Made by a program: the position numbers and the translations under genes. A DNA stretch of 64,000 bases from Ramlibacter ginsenosidimutans (GTDB lineage: Bacteria > Pseudomonadota > Gammaproteobacteria > Burkholderiales > Burkholderiaceae_C), in assembly GCF_042678185.1 (NCBI RefSeq), contig NZ_JBHUDQ010000004.1. One strand, written 5' to 3'. Shown in pieces: positions 1 through 9,168 of this stretch (within the stretch, counting starts at the first letter, position 1; every line of letters begins with the position of its first letter). Under the pieces are notes generated by a model. It did no database searches. It was not told the DNA's origin and was given only the letters and a program-made list of their open reading frames with translations.

Positions 1-491
1 AAGACGGCATAGCGGTTCGCGCCATCCAGCTGGGCGAAGAAGCTCCTTGCATCGGGCCGTGCATCGAGGGCTGCCTGCAGGTCAGGCGGCACGACTGCCG
101 TGCGCGGGCCATCGTAAGCCGCATCCCATCGCCCGTCCCCCTGGGCGCGGACGATCTCCGCCATTCCACTTGGCTGCATGCGACCCGATCGGATCAAGCC
201 CTCCGCCTTCTCGCGATTCGCCTTCGACCACAGGCTGCGCGCGCGCCTTGGCGTGAACCGCTGCAGCCAGTGCTGTTCGTCCACGGCCTTCTTCTGCCCG
301 TCGATCCAGCCGTAGCAAAGCGCGATTTCCACGGCATGCGCATACGTGACCGTCGGTTCCCCGGCGCCAGTCTTGGCAATCAGCAGCCAGACGCCATCGG
401 ACGATGCGTGGTTCTTGCGCAGCCACGCCTCGAACCCGCGGGAGGTCGCAAAGCGAAGCGGCTCCGGCGTCGAGGCCATTCCCTTGACCAT
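1..491 (-). CDS. YdeI/OmpD-associated family protein (C-terminus beyond window)
   Basis: About 163 codons run off the left edge. I recognise the YdeI family from the order of features: an N-terminal segment with SREFEAWLRKNHA, then TYAHAVEIALCYGWIDGQKK, then WLQRFTPRRARSLWSK, then a helical stretch ending DARSFFAQLDGANRYAV. The WIDGQ and FTPR blocks are typical. The family is small, cytoplasmic and of poorly known function; some members are linked to bacteriocin or peptide tolerance. An ATG at 491 (MVKGMAST) is the outermost start; an ATG at 479 is also possible. Family assignment is fairly safe, function is not. Confidence 0.8.
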   Translation of the reverse strand, partial: MVKGMASTPEPLRFATSRGFEAWLRKNHASSDGVWLLIAKTGAGEPTVTYAHAVEIALCYGWIDGQKKAVDEQHWLQRFTPRRARSLWSKANREKAEGLIRSGRMQPSGMAEIVRAQGDGRWDAAYDGPRTAVVPPDLQAALDARPDARSFFAQLDGANRYAV

Positions 492-567
492 GATCCCAGT
501 GTACGTGCGGCACAGTGACCGGAGCTGTCTGCCCCTGGCCGGACGGTCCCGCGGCGATTGATCGCCT

Positions 568-1188
568 TCACCGCGTCACAGGGCCCATGGAATCCCTGCG
601 ATCCGCCTCCTGCTGCTTCCGGTCGTTCGCAGCCAGCCCATACCAGCCCAGTTCCGCCGGCGGCAGTGCTCGCCCTTGCGGCGCCTGGAGCATCGCGTCG
701 TACAGCGCGGGCGGCACGTTCACCTCCTTCAGGTAAGCCCTGACGAAAGCATCCAGCCTGGCCTGCTTGCTCTCCCGTACTTCGGGCGGGAGGTGATCGT
801 CGTCGGGGTCGTACGGCTTGTGGACGCCGACGACCGCTCCGGGCTGCACCACGCGGTAAGGCGCGCCTGCCAGCACATAGACGCAAGCACTGAAGCACGA
901 GGATCCTGCTTCTACTATCGCGACACCCTTCATCTGCCGAAGCAGTCTGCCGATGGCGATCGCCGAGACGAGCTGGCCTCCTCCGGAGTCCAGGTGCACC
1001 ACCATGCCCTGCCGTCTGCGCTCGATCAGGCTCTGCAGGTCACGCGGCAGGATCTCCCCCTTGAGCCAGGTTGCGCCTGCGACGCCGACGACTTCGGCAC
1101 GGTCAGGCGCAACGAACGCGGCCAGCGCGAACGCAAGAAGGGAGGCCAGGAACCGGGATACCGACATGAAGCCCATCACGCACTTCAA
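568..1188 (-). CDS. Secreted ClpP/crotonase-fold serine protease-like protein
   Basis: 206 residues. A hydrophobic N-terminal segment (residues 10-26) looks like a signal peptide or anchor. The rest resembles the ClpP-like fold seen in membrane serine proteases: VVHLDSGGGQLVSAIAIGRL near residue 63, the strand-plus-nucleophile motif GSSCFSACVYVLAG with a candidate catalytic Ser100, and VGVHKPY with a candidate His123. It is about the length of ClpP but lacks ClpP's full signature, and no Clp ATPase lies nearby, so it is more likely an envelope protein than a Clp subunit. The exact start (M1, M5 or M8) is unclear. The substrate is unknown. Confidence 0.65.
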   Translation of the reverse strand: MKCVMGFMSVSRFLASLLAFALAAFVAPDRAEVVGVAGATWLKGEILPRDLQSLIERRRQGMVVHLDSGGGQLVSAIAIGRLLRQMKGVAIVEAGSSCFSACVYVLAGAPYRVVQPGAVVGVHKPYDPDDDHLPPEVRESKQARLDAFVRAYLKEVNVPPALYDAMLQAPQGRALPPAELGWYGLAANDRKQQEADRRDSMGPVTR

Positions 1189-1302
1189 GAGGGTTTCACA
1201 CTGTGCGGGAGATCTTCAATGGCACGAATGGCTCCCCTGGGCGAAGTCACGAAGACCTGGCGCCTGTTGGGCACCTATGCCACGACCGGAGCCAGGATGC
1301 AA

Positions 1303-1324
1303 AATGCCCGCCGAAGCGGGCATT
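1303..1324 (-). terminator. Intrinsic terminator of the Ala/Lys-rich protein gene
   Basis: A perfect 9-bp stem, AATGCCCGC/GCGGGCATT with a TTCG-type loop read on the minus strand, lies 20 bp beyond the stop codon and is followed by a short T run. Confidence 0.75.
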
Positions 1325-1344
1325 GCCGAAAGCGCAGGGAAGCC

Positions 1345-1713
1345 TTACTTGCGGGCTTCTTCCTTCTTGGCATCGGCCTTCACTTCGGCCTTTTGCTCCT
1401 TGGCATCTGCTGCCACGTCGGCCTTGGTCTTCTTCGCATCGGCTGCGTGGACCTTCTGGTCTGCCTTGGCGTTGGCAGCGGCCTTCTCGGCGTTTTTCTG
1501 GGCGGCCGCAGCCTTCTTGGCAGCCTTGGCCTCTGCCTTGGCCTTCTTCTTCTCCGCAGCCGAAGTGGTCTTGGCTGCCTTCGTGTCCGCCTTGGCTTCG
1601 GCCTTCATTTCGGTCTTGGCAGCGGCGGAATCGGCGGCCGTGGGAGCGCTGGCTTGCGCAAACGACGACGCGGCAAAGAAGGTGGCAGCCAGAAGGGCAA
1701 GAAGCTTGTTCAT
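1345..1713 (-). CDS. Exported Ala/Lys/Glu-rich low-complexity protein
   Basis: 122 residues starting at MNKLLALLAATFFAASSFAQ, a clear signal peptide with likely cleavage after A-Q. The mature part is built almost only of Ala, Lys, Glu, Asp and Gln, with repeated KAEAKA/DAKK-type units, and is expected to form one long charged helix or to be disordered. Such proteins are often annotated as TolA-like or histone-H1-like on composition alone, so I assign no function. A longer reading from 1863 is open, but the signal peptide and a GAGAG-like site before 1713 favour the short form. It is monocistronic, with its own terminator. Confidence 0.75.
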   Translation of the reverse strand: MNKLLALLAATFFAASSFAQASAPTAADSAAAKTEMKAEAKADTKAAKTTSAAEKKKAKAEAKAAKKAAAAQKNAEKAAANAKADQKVHAADAKKTKADVAADAKEQKAEVKADAKKEEARK

Positions 1714-1968
1714 GATGGTGATCTCTCGGTAGGGAAGCGAAATGAGTTGCCGGACTGGCCTCCCTGCTTTAACGCTGTAGCGTAGGGAACCGTTGACCGT
1801 TGAGCGTGAATCAATTCGCGCGTCGCATGCGGTCCATTTGCGCCAATGGATCCAGACCTGCAATCAGCCTCAGGTGGCCGCGAGCAAGAACCTGGCAGTT
1901 CGAGCGCGCGCGAATCAATGGCCACGCGGCGCGGGAGCGGGACGGTCGCGACCGGCAGCCCGGAGTCG

Positions 1969-4900
1969 TCAGTTCTGCGAAAAGAGAGGTACGGCGCCGA
2001 GAATCTCGCGCACGGCCTGTGCGAGCTCGTGACGACGGTATGGCTTGGCCAGCAGTTTGACGCCGTCGTCCAGGCGCCCGTCGTGGACGATCGCGTTTTC
2101 CGCGTAGCCCGAGGTGTAGAGGACCCGCAGACCCGGGCGTCTCGCCAGGGCGCGGTCGGCCAGTTCGCGCCCGCTCATTCCCGGCATCACCACGTCGGTG
2201 AACAGCAGGTCCACCTTGCGTTCGTCGTCGTCCAGGATCTGCAACGCATGTGACCCGTCGCCGGCATGCAGGACCGTGTACCCCAGCGACACCAGCTGCG
2301 CGTGCGCGTAGCGCCGGACCGGTTCGTCATCTTCCACCAGCAGGATCGTCTCCACGCCGCCGGCCGGTTTCGCGTGCAAGCAGCCCGCGGCCGGGGCCGC
2401 CGCGCCGTCGGCCCGGGGCAGGTACAGCTTGACTGTCGTCCCGCGTCCCGGCTGCGACTCGATGTTGACGTGGCCGCCCGACTGCTTCACGAATCCGTAG
2501 GTCATCGCCAGACCCAGCCCGGTGCCTTTGCCCTGCTCCTTGGTCGTGAAGAACGGCTCGAACACCCGCCCGACGTGCTGCGGTGCTATCCCCTCCCCGG
2601 TGTCCGACACGGAAAGCATCACATATGCGCCGGGCTGGGAGTCCGGGCACCGCCTCGCATCCTCAGCGTCCAGCGTCACGTTGGCCGTCTGGATCGACAG
2701 GCGTCCTCCGCCCGGCATCGCATCGCGGGAGTTCAGGCACAAATTGAGCAACGTGTTGTCCAGCTGGGCCGGGTCCACCTCTGCCGCCCACAGCAGCGGC
2801 TCGGCCTTGAATTCGATCCGGATGTGCTCTCCCAGCGTGCGCCGGAGCATCGCATCCGTCCCCATGACCAACTGGTTGATGTCCACCTTGCGCGGCTCGA
2901 GCGCCTGTTTGCGCGCAAATGCGAGCAACCGTTGCGTGAGCTCCGCGCCTCGCTGGGCGGCGTCCATCACGACATGGGCCATGCCATGCAGCGGGCCGCA
3001 TTCGCCACGGAACGCCAGCTGCTCGGCCAGCATTTCCGCGTTGCCCAGGATCACGGTCAGGAGGTTGTTGAAGTCATGCGCCACCCCACCGGTCAGCTGG
3101 CCCACCGACTCGAGCCTCTGGGTCTGGCGCAGTCGCTCCTCCAGGGCCATCCGCTCGCTGATGTCGGTCGTGCTGCCCATCATGCGCACCGCGCGCCCCG
3201 CGGCATCGCGCGTGATGTAGCCGCGGCCGATCACGTAGCCGGCACCGCCCTGCGGGGGCTGGATGCGATAGGTTTCCGACCACGTCGGCGCCATCCCGTC
3301 CATCGCATCGCGGATTCGCTGCAGGACACGTTCGCGGTCAGACGGATGGATGTGGTCCTGCCACGATCGACTGCTCACGACCGTGCCGGGGCCGCACAGC
3401 TCGTTGAAGTTCGCGTTGCACCAGACGGTGTCGCGTTCCAGGTCCCAGTCCCAGATCGCATCCTTCGACGCACGCGCGAGGATGGCCAGGCGTTCATCGC
3501 TCTCGCGCGCGGCATGCTGCGCCGCCCGCAGCTGCGTGAGGTCCTGGATCGCGCCTTGCAGCCGGACGATGGTCCCGTCGTGGCCGCGCACCGCCTCACC
3601 GCACACGCGCACGCAGATGATCCGACCGCCCCCTGTCAACATGTCCGCCTCGACGTCGAACGGTTCGCCGGTGCGGCGGCAAGCGTCCAGCGCGGCGACG
3701 ATCCGCCCGCGGCCCGGTTCCCGGTAAAGCGCGAGCGACGACAGCAGCGCCGGCGCTGCCGACTTGTCGAACTCGAGGATCTGGTAGACCTCGTCCGACC
3801 AGAGCACATGCTCGGTCGCCAATTCGATGGCCCACCCGCCGATGCACGCGATGCGGCCGGCAAAACGCAGCAGCGAATCCTTTTGCCGCGCCTCCTCTTC
3901 GGCCAGCCGGCGCTCGGTGATGTCCTGGAAGGCCCCCTGCAGCCGCACGATGCGTCCGGAAGCGTCGCGCACCGCTTCGCCCATCGATCGCACCCAGATC
4001 GGCCTGCCCTTGGCCGTCAGCTTCGGCAGTTCGAATTCGTAAGGCGTGCCATCCTCGATGCACCGCTGCACGAGCGCCTTCACCCGGTCGCGATACTCGG
4101 GGGGAAACAGGGCGATCCCTTCCTCGACGCGCGGCATGTGCCCCGCCGGCACCTCATGGATCGCGCAGGTTTCGTCCGACCAGGTCAGCCGGCGCTCGGC
4201 CAGGTCCATGCTCCAGCCGCCGATCCCCGCCACGCGGCTTGCCACGCGTGCCAGCATCGTGTTTTGCGCGAGCTGGTCGGCGGCGCCCTTTTGCTCGGTG
4301 ATGTCCATCACCATCCCGATGCGCGCGGTGATGGTGCCGGCGCTGTCGAACCTGGCGGTGCCTCGCTCGCTCATCCACCGCACGGAACCGTCCGGGCGCT
4401 GGATGCGGTACTCCGCTTCGAGCAGCGGTGCTTGCGCGGTCACCTTCGCGTGCACCGCGAGATACCTGGCACGGTCCGCGGGAACGACGAAGCCCATGAA
4501 CTGTTCGAACTCGCCTCGGAAATCCTCCGGTGCGATGCCGAAGAGCTCGCAGGTCGCATCCGACCACTGCAGGATGCGCGTGCGCCCGTCGAACGCCCAG
4601 CTGCCCATGTGACCCATGCGCTGGGCAGTCAGCAGCATGGTGGCCTGACCCCGCAGCGCCTCCTCGGCTCGCTGGAGGTCCGTCATGTCGCTGAAGCACA
4701 CAGCCACGCCTGCGATCCGGCCATCACCGTCGTTGACGGGAGAGCACACGTAATCGACGGGAAAGCTCGAGCCGTCCCCGCGAAAGAAGACCTCGTTGCG
4801 GACGCGCCGGCGCTGTCCGTCCATCAGCGTGTGGTGGATGGGGCATTCGCATTCCGGGTAGACCTCGCCCCCGGGGCGGTGATGGTGCACCAATGAATGC

Positions 4901-5061
4901 GCATCCGCACCGAGCAGCCCGCGGTGGGTCCAGCCGAGCATCGCCAGCGACGCGGCATTCTCGAAGACGATCTTCCCTTGGCGGTCGATGACATGCACGC
5001 CTTGCCCCAGCGACTGGAGCAGCAGGGAGCTGTCGGCTTCACTGATGCGCGGGACGCTCAT
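1969..5061 (-). CDS. Multi-PAS hybrid sensor histidine kinase
   Basis: 1030 residues with no membrane segment, so a cytoplasmic sensor. Five PAS-type domains follow one another (about 10-130, 140-258, 265-385, 395-512, 522-640). The dimerisation/phosphoacceptor box is GGVAHDFNNLLTVILGN with His662, the ATPase N-box is LCLNSRDA (774-781) and the G-box is SDTGEGIAP (819-827). A C-terminal receiver domain carries acidic residues at 910-912, phospho-acceptor Asp956 (LLFTDVVMPGMSG) and Lys1006. It is the second gene after another hybrid kinase, 13 bp apart and probably cotranscribed. No DNA-binding response regulator adjoins, so the output is unknown. The ligand of the PAS tandem cannot be read from sequence. 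Confidence 0.9.
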   Translation of the reverse strand: MSVPRISEADSSLLLQSLGQGVHVIDRQGKIVFENAASLAMLGWTHRGLLGADAHSLVHHHRPGGEVYPECECPIHHTLMDGQRRRVRNEVFFRGDGSSFPVDYVCSPVNDGDGRIAGVAVCFSDMTDLQRAEEALRGQATMLLTAQRMGHMGSWAFDGRTRILQWSDATCELFGIAPEDFRGEFEQFMGFVVPADRARYLAVHAKVTAQAPLLEAEYRIQRPDGSVRWMSERGTARFDSAGTITARIGMVMDITEQKGAADQLAQNTMLARVASRVAGIGGWSMDLAERRLTWSDETCAIHEVPAGHMPRVEEGIALFPPEYRDRVKALVQRCIEDGTPYEFELPKLTAKGRPIWVRSMGEAVRDASGRIVRLQGAFQDITERRLAEEEARQKDSLLRFAGRIACIGGWAIELATEHVLWSDEVYQILEFDKSAAPALLSSLALYREPGRGRIVAALDACRRTGEPFDVEADMLTGGGRIICVRVCGEAVRGHDGTIVRLQGAIQDLTQLRAAQHAARESDERLAILARASKDAIWDWDLERDTVWCNANFNELCGPGTVVSSRSWQDHIHPSDRERVLQRIRDAMDGMAPTWSETYRIQPPQGGAGYVIGRGYITRDAAGRAVRMMGSTTDISERMALEERLRQTQRLESVGQLTGGVAHDFNNLLTVILGNAEMLAEQLAFRGECGPLHGMAHVVMDAAQRGAELTQRLLAFARKQALEPRKVDINQLVMGTDAMLRRTLGEHIRIEFKAEPLLWAAEVDPAQLDNTLLNLCLNSRDAMPGGGRLSIQTANVTLDAEDARRCPDSQPGAYVMLSVSDTGEGIAPQHVGRVFEPFFTTKEQGKGTGLGLAMTYGFVKQSGGHVNIESQPGRGTTVKLYLPRADGAAAPAAGCLHAKPAGGVETILLVEDDEPVRRYAHAQLVSLGYTVLHAGDGSHALQILDDDERKVDLLFTDVVMPGMSGRELADRALARRPGLRVLYTSGYAENAIVHDGRLDDGVKLLAKPYRRHELAQAVREILGAVPLFSQN

Positions 5062-5074
5062 GTGCGTGCGATGC

Positions 5075-6637
5075 TCACGCGGCGCTCGCGGTCACCTTGG
5101 ACAGCGCCTTGCGAACGTCGGCCAGGCGTGGCGGTTTGGCAAGAACCTCGTCCACTTTTGCGCACCAGTCGTCCGACGCGTCCAGCCGCGCACCCCAACC
5201 TGTGAGCAGGAAGACCGTCGTGCCCGGGCTCGTGGCCTTGACGCGGCGCGCCACCTCCCCGCCGTCCATGTGCGGCATGCCGAAGTCGGTGATAACCAGG
5301 TCGAACCCGGGGCCGGCCTCCAGCGAACGCGCGAAGGTCGCCACCCCCGCGGGGCCACCCAACGCGCGTGTGACGTGTTGGCCGTCGTACTCCAGCATGT
5401 CCCCAAGCGTCGTCAACACCGCCGGGTCATCGTCGATCAGGAGCACTCGCAGGGCAGGCGAACCGCGCTGCGGCGGCTCGGTTGATTCGCGAGGCGCAGC
5501 GGGCGGCCGCGCACCCGCATCGGATGCTTGGGCCGAAGCCAAGGTAAACGCGAAGAGCGCGCCGCCTTCCTTCAAGGCTTCGGCACGTACGGTGCCACCG
5601 TGCCGCTCGATGATTCGCCTGAAATTGGCCAGCCCCATGCCGCTGCCCTCGAATTCGGCGATCGGGTGCAGCCGCTCGAACGGGCGAAAGAGCGTGTGCG
5701 CATAGTTCGCATCGAATCCGGCACCATTGTCGACCACGCGGATTTCATGGCCATGCTCGCAGCAAGATGCCTCTACCCGGATGCGCGCGGGCTGCACTCC
5801 CCGAGTGAACTTCAGGGCATTGGACAGCAGATGAACGAAGGCATGCTGCAGCAGGGAAGCGTCCCCGCACACCATCGGCATTCCGCCTATCGTCCACTCG
5901 ATGTCCCGCCCCGCACAATCCGGTGCCAGCCCTTCCCGCGCGCGCTCCAGCACCTGTGCCAGGGCTACGGGACGAAGGTGCACTTCCTGATTGCCAAGTC
6001 GTTCGTAGGCGACGAGGTCGTTGACCAGACGGTTGCCGCGCAGGCTGGTATCGACGATCCGTTGCAGGTAGTGTTGTTCCTTGTCGTCAAGCTTCGCCCC
6101 GGCCCTATGAAGGAGGGCGGTTGCAAACCCCTCGTTCGCCTGCATCACCGCCTGCAGGTCGTGTGCGATCCGGCCAGCGAATGCATCGCGGTCCCTGAGG
6201 GTCGCTTCCAGCCGAGTGGTGGAGGCGGTCGCCCGCACAGTCTCCATTGCAAGTTGTTGGCGCAGCATCCGTAGCTGCATCGCACGCGCAACCATTCTTC
6301 GCAGCGCGCCAGGCACGAACGGCCACGGCAGAAACTCGAGAACGCTGATCTCGGCGGGATCCGCGCCGCTTGGGTCACCGGCCTCGTCACCGACCAGCGC
6401 CGCCACAATTTCCGGTTGGATCGCCGCGGCGTTCTGCGCCAGGGCTGCCCGGTCAAAGCTGCACGCCCCGCTTTCAATCAAAAGGATGTCGTAGGTATGG
6501 CCGCCCAGGTCGACCAAGGCGTCTTGCGGATCGGAAAATCCCGTCGCGTGGAATCCGTTGTCGCGCAGCCAGGAGCAAATCTCTTCAAGCCGGGACCCGT
6601 CCTCGGCTACCACCATCAGCCGTTGCGACACGGTCAT
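5075..6637 (-). CDS. Hybrid histidine kinase with degenerate N-terminal receiver
   Basis: 520 residues, cytoplasmic. Order: a receiver-like domain (1-120), a coiled linker, HisKA with FAGRIAHDLQAVMQ (His159), an HATPase domain with NALKF near 273, DNGAGF near 303 and GSGMGLANF near 331, then a complete receiver with DDD at 402-404, Asp451 (DLVITDFGMPHMDGG) and Lys501. In the first receiver the phosphorylatable Asp is replaced: YDILLIESG puts Glu55 at that place, so this domain is probably a pseudo-receiver that binds a partner or mimics the phosphorylated state. It is the first gene of a two-kinase unit. The two kinases may form a phosphorelay or work on a shared target outside the window. 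Confidence 0.88.
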   Translation of the reverse strand: MTVSQRLMVVAEDGSRLEEICSWLRDNGFHATGFSDPQDALVDLGGHTYDILLIESGACSFDRAALAQNAAAIQPEIVAALVGDEAGDPSGADPAEISVLEFLPWPFVPGALRRMVARAMQLRMLRQQLAMETVRATASTTRLEATLRDRDAFAGRIAHDLQAVMQANEGFATALLHRAGAKLDDKEQHYLQRIVDTSLRGNRLVNDLVAYERLGNQEVHLRPVALAQVLERAREGLAPDCAGRDIEWTIGGMPMVCGDASLLQHAFVHLLSNALKFTRGVQPARIRVEASCCEHGHEIRVVDNGAGFDANYAHTLFRPFERLHPIAEFEGSGMGLANFRRIIERHGGTVRAEALKEGGALFAFTLASAQASDAGARPPAAPRESTEPPQRGSPALRVLLIDDDPAVLTTLGDMLEYDGQHVTRALGGPAGVATFARSLEAGPGFDLVITDFGMPHMDGGEVARRVKATSPGTTVFLLTGWGARLDASDDWCAKVDEVLAKPPRLADVRKALSKVTASAA

Positions 6638-6950
6638 TGCAAACTTTCGTTATCTCGGCATTCGGGGGGCCGCGAGCCGGACCTCGCCTTTTTGTTGTCC
6701 CTGCAAACGAACAGACCTTGCACGCCTGGACGAGTGTAAGCCGAAGCGATGTTAGGTCGTCCTTGGAGAATTGACCGTACGCTAACGGACATTGCACTCG
6801 CGCGTCGTGTCGGTCATCCCGAACTGCAATGGGCGCTGTGTCTCGCGCTGCATGACGATGGCGCTCGCGGCTCGGTCATTCGCGACGGTTGCGGGGAGCG
6901 CGCAGCGTCATCGGGCCGCCGCGATCTGCCGCCATGGCACAGTGGCGGCC
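6638..6950. other. Intergenic region between divergent kinase and hutD genes
   Basis: About 310 bp without a convincing gene. It must hold the promoters of two divergent units, but I cannot place them reliably. An inverted repeat, GCCGCCA with TGGCGGC (6928-6949), lies immediately before the hutD start and could fold over its ribosome binding region. Confidence 0.5.
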
Positions 6951-7523
6951 ATGGCATGGAACCTGATTTCTCTTTCCGAAGCGCCGGCCGCGCCGTGGCG
7001 CAACGGCGGCGGCGTGACGCGCGAGCTGGCGGTGAGGCCCACGCGCGAAGACTGGGCCTGGCGGATCTCGGTCGCCGACGTCACGGCCGACGGGCCGTTC
7101 TCGCATTTTCCGGGCGTGCAGCGCTGGTTTGCGGTGGTGCGGGGCGAGGGAGTGCGCCTTGCCGTGGACGGCGAAGTCCATGAGGTGCTGGGCACGAGCG
7201 CGCCTCTCCAGTTTGACGGCGCGGCGCAGGTGGATTCCTGGCTGCTCGCCGGGCCGACCCAGGACCTGAACCTGATGGTGCACCGTGAGCGCGCCTCGGG
7301 CGTCATGACGCGCCTGGCCGCCGAGCGCCGCTTCACGACCGCCGCCGAGGGCGTGGTGGCAGTCTTCGCGCTCGGCGCACCGGCGTCGGTTCGCCGACAC
7401 GGCAACGACAGCCTCGTCGAAGTGCCGCCATACAGCCTCGCCTGGGCGGCGCTGCCGGCCGCTACCGCCCTCGAGATCGCAACCTCCGGCGCGCTCTGCA
7501 TGGAGATCACGTCGCGGCGATGA
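6951..7523 (+). CDS. hutD: HutD family protein
   Basis: 190 residues, a cupin-fold HutD protein. Visible family features are an N-terminal WRNGGGVTRELAV, then WAWRISVADVTADGPFSHFPG, then the RWFAVVRGEGVRL strand. HutD is a small cytoplasmic protein encoded with histidine utilisation genes; its role is thought to be restraint or ligand sensing rather than a catabolic step. I start it at MAWNLISL, where homology begins; upstream codons are open but unlike the family. No strong Shine-Dalgarno is seen, only GTGGCGG within a small hairpin. It heads a cluster containing HutF and HutG downstream. Confidence 0.88.
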   Translation: MAWNLISLSEAPAAPWRNGGGVTRELAVRPTREDWAWRISVADVTADGPFSHFPGVQRWFAVVRGEGVRLAVDGEVHEVLGTSAPLQFDGAAQVDSWLLAGPTQDLNLMVHRERASGVMTRLAAERRFTTAAEGVVAVFALGAPASVRRHGNDSLVEVPPYSLAWAALPAATALEIATSGALCMEITSRR

Positions 7524-7570
7524 CACCGGGCAGACGCCGCGCCGGTCCACCACAAAAAACGCGAACTCAT

Positions 7571-7585
7571 TCCCACTGAGTGGGA
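7571..7585 (+). promoter_or_regulatory. Perfect 15-bp palindrome, likely IclR operator
   Basis: TCCCACT-G-AGTGGGA is an exact inverted repeat 45 bp before the IclR-family start. Length and symmetry fit IclR dimer sites. Autoregulation is inferred from position. Confidence 0.6.
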
Positions 7586-7629
7586 CGCAAGCCTTTCCAA
7601 CACCGTTGCAACGCTTAGATACTGGCCCG

Positions 7630-8373
7630 ATGCCCACGACAGAGGCCCAGACCACTGCCACGTCCGACCGCGTCCTGCAGGTCCTGGCCGTGCTCGCGCA
7701 GCATGGTCGGGTGCTGAGCGCGGGAGAGTTGATGGCGCATACGGGACTGGCGCGCAGCACCCTGTACCGGCTGCTCGCGCGCCTGAAGCGCTGGGGTTTC
7801 GTGGTGGAGAACGAAGGCAGCTATGCCCCGGGTCCGCTCAGCCTGCAGCTGGCCCTGGGCTTCGATCTTTCCTCGCACCTGGTGCACCAGGCGCGCCAGG
7901 AGATGATCGCCCTGGCCCGCCAGTCCCGCGAGAGCGTGGGCCTCATCGTCGCCGTCAACGATCGCGCGATCTGCGTGGAAATGGTGGACAGCGAGCAGTC
8001 TCTGCGCTGCTCGTTCGAGAAGGGCCGCAGCGTGCCGCTGCGTGCGGGCGCCTCGGCCAAATGCCTGCTGGCCCACCTGCCCGACACCGCTCGCGAGGCG
8101 CTGCTCGCCATCCACTACCCACAGCCCACGCAGCGGCAAGCGGCCGAAGCGGAACTCGCCGCCATCCGGCAGGCAGGCTACGCGATGACCGCAGGCGAGG
8201 TCGACCCCGGCGTGTGGGGCGTCAGCGCTCCCCTCTTCGGGCCGGGCCGCCGCGCCGTGGGCGCCATCACGCTGATGGCGCCGGTGATGCGGGCGGAAGG
8301 CCAGGAGTCCGCCCTGACCGACATGACCGTGGTCGCCGCTGCGCGGATCTCGCGCGGGCTGGCGCTGCCCTGA
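7630..8373 (+). CDS. IclR-family transcriptional regulator of the hut block
   Basis: 247 residues from MPTTEAQT. The N-terminal winged helix covers about 12-72 (LSAGELMAHTGLARSTLYRL, then LKRWGFV). The C-terminal IclR effector domain shows the usual GASAKCLLAHLP and a late GVWGVSAPLFGPGRRAVGAI segment. It lies between hutD and the transporter operon, where hut clusters of related bacteria usually carry the GntR-type HutC. It may therefore sense histidine, urocanate or formiminoglutamate, which is inference. A palindrome at 7571-7585 is its probable operator. The next gene begins 27 bp downstream. Confidence 0.88.
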   Translation: MPTTEAQTTATSDRVLQVLAVLAQHGRVLSAGELMAHTGLARSTLYRLLARLKRWGFVVENEGSYAPGPLSLQLALGFDLSSHLVHQARQEMIALARQSRESVGLIVAVNDRAICVEMVDSEQSLRCSFEKGRSVPLRAGASAKCLLAHLPDTAREALLAIHYPQPTQRQAAEAELAAIRQAGYAMTAGEVDPGVWGVSAPLFGPGRRAVGAITLMAPVMRAEGQESALTDMTVVAAARISRGLALP

Positions 8374-8400
8374 AACGATTTCAACCAAGGAGACTCACCC

Positions 8401-9144
8401 ATGAACATCCGCCGTCATTTCCTCGTCGCCGCGCTCACCGTGGCCGCCCTCGGCAGCAGCGTCGCGCGGGCCGAAGACAACGTGCTGCGCGTCGGCACCG
8501 ATGCGACCTTCCCGCCCATGGAGTTCACCGACAACGGCAAGCGCACCGGCTTCGACGTGGACCTGGTGGAGGCCATCGGCAGGAAGCTGGGCAAGCAGGT
8601 GGAGTGGGTCGACATCGACTTCAAGGGACTGATCCCCGGCCTGGTGTCGCACCGCTTCGACATGGCCGTCTCCGCCATCTACATCACCGACGAGCGCAAG
8701 AAGGTCGTCGATTTCACGGAGCCCTACTACGCCGGCGGCCTGGTGGCCATGGTGAAGGACGGCAGCAGCATCAAAAAGCTGGCTGACCTGGAGGGCAAGA
8801 AGGTCACGGTGCAGGTGGGCACCAAGTCGGTCGGCTTCCTGCAGGAGCACTACCCCAAGGTGCAGCGCGTGGAAGTGGAGAAGAACCAGGAGATGTTCAA
8901 CCTGGTGGACATCGGCCGCGCCGACGCCGCCGTCACCGGCAAGCCGGCCGCCTACCAGTACGTGCGCACGCGTCCCGGCCTGCACGTGCTGCCGGAGCAG
9001 CTGACCACCGAGGAATACGGCATGGCGCTGCGCAAGGACGAGCCCCAGCTCACCAAGGCGGTCAACGGTGCGATCAACCAGCTCAAGGCTGACGGCACCT
9101 ACGCCGCGATCGTGAACAAGTGGTTCCCCGCGGCGGCCAAGTAA
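8401..9144 (+). CDS. Polar amino acid ABC transporter, periplasmic binding protein
   Basis: 247 residues with a signal peptide (MNIRRHFLVAALTVAALG, cleavage near ARA/ED). The mature protein is an SBP family 3 protein: VLRVGTDATFPPMEFTDNGK, GFDVDLVEAIGRKLGK, then AVSAIYITDERKKVVDFTEP, then GKKVTVQVGTKS and a C-terminal hinge region ending VNKWFPAAAK. AAGGAGACTCACCC before the start gives a good ribosome site. It is followed by its permease and ATPase, then HutF, so histidine or a breakdown intermediate is the likely cargo. Glutamine or arginine binding cannot be excluded. Confidence 0.9.
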   Translation: MNIRRHFLVAALTVAALGSSVARAEDNVLRVGTDATFPPMEFTDNGKRTGFDVDLVEAIGRKLGKQVEWVDIDFKGLIPGLVSHRFDMAVSAIYITDERKKVVDFTEPYYAGGLVAMVKDGSSIKKLADLEGKKVTVQVGTKSVGFLQEHYPKVQRVEVEKNQEMFNLVDIGRADAAVTGKPAAYQYVRTRPGLHVLPEQLTTEEYGMALRKDEPQLTKAVNGAINQLKADGTYAAIVNKWFPAAAK

Positions 9145-9168
9145 GCCGCCGCCTGCGGATCGTCCCCC

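Noticed and set aside
1345..1713. TolA or histone-like protein
   Set aside because: Similarity rests on Ala/Lys composition only; no TolA domain III or histone motif.
2266..4896. 876-codon open frame antisense to the multi-PAS kinase
   Set aside because: GC-rich shadow of a strongly supported kinase; composition is Arg/His/Ala-rich with no domain.
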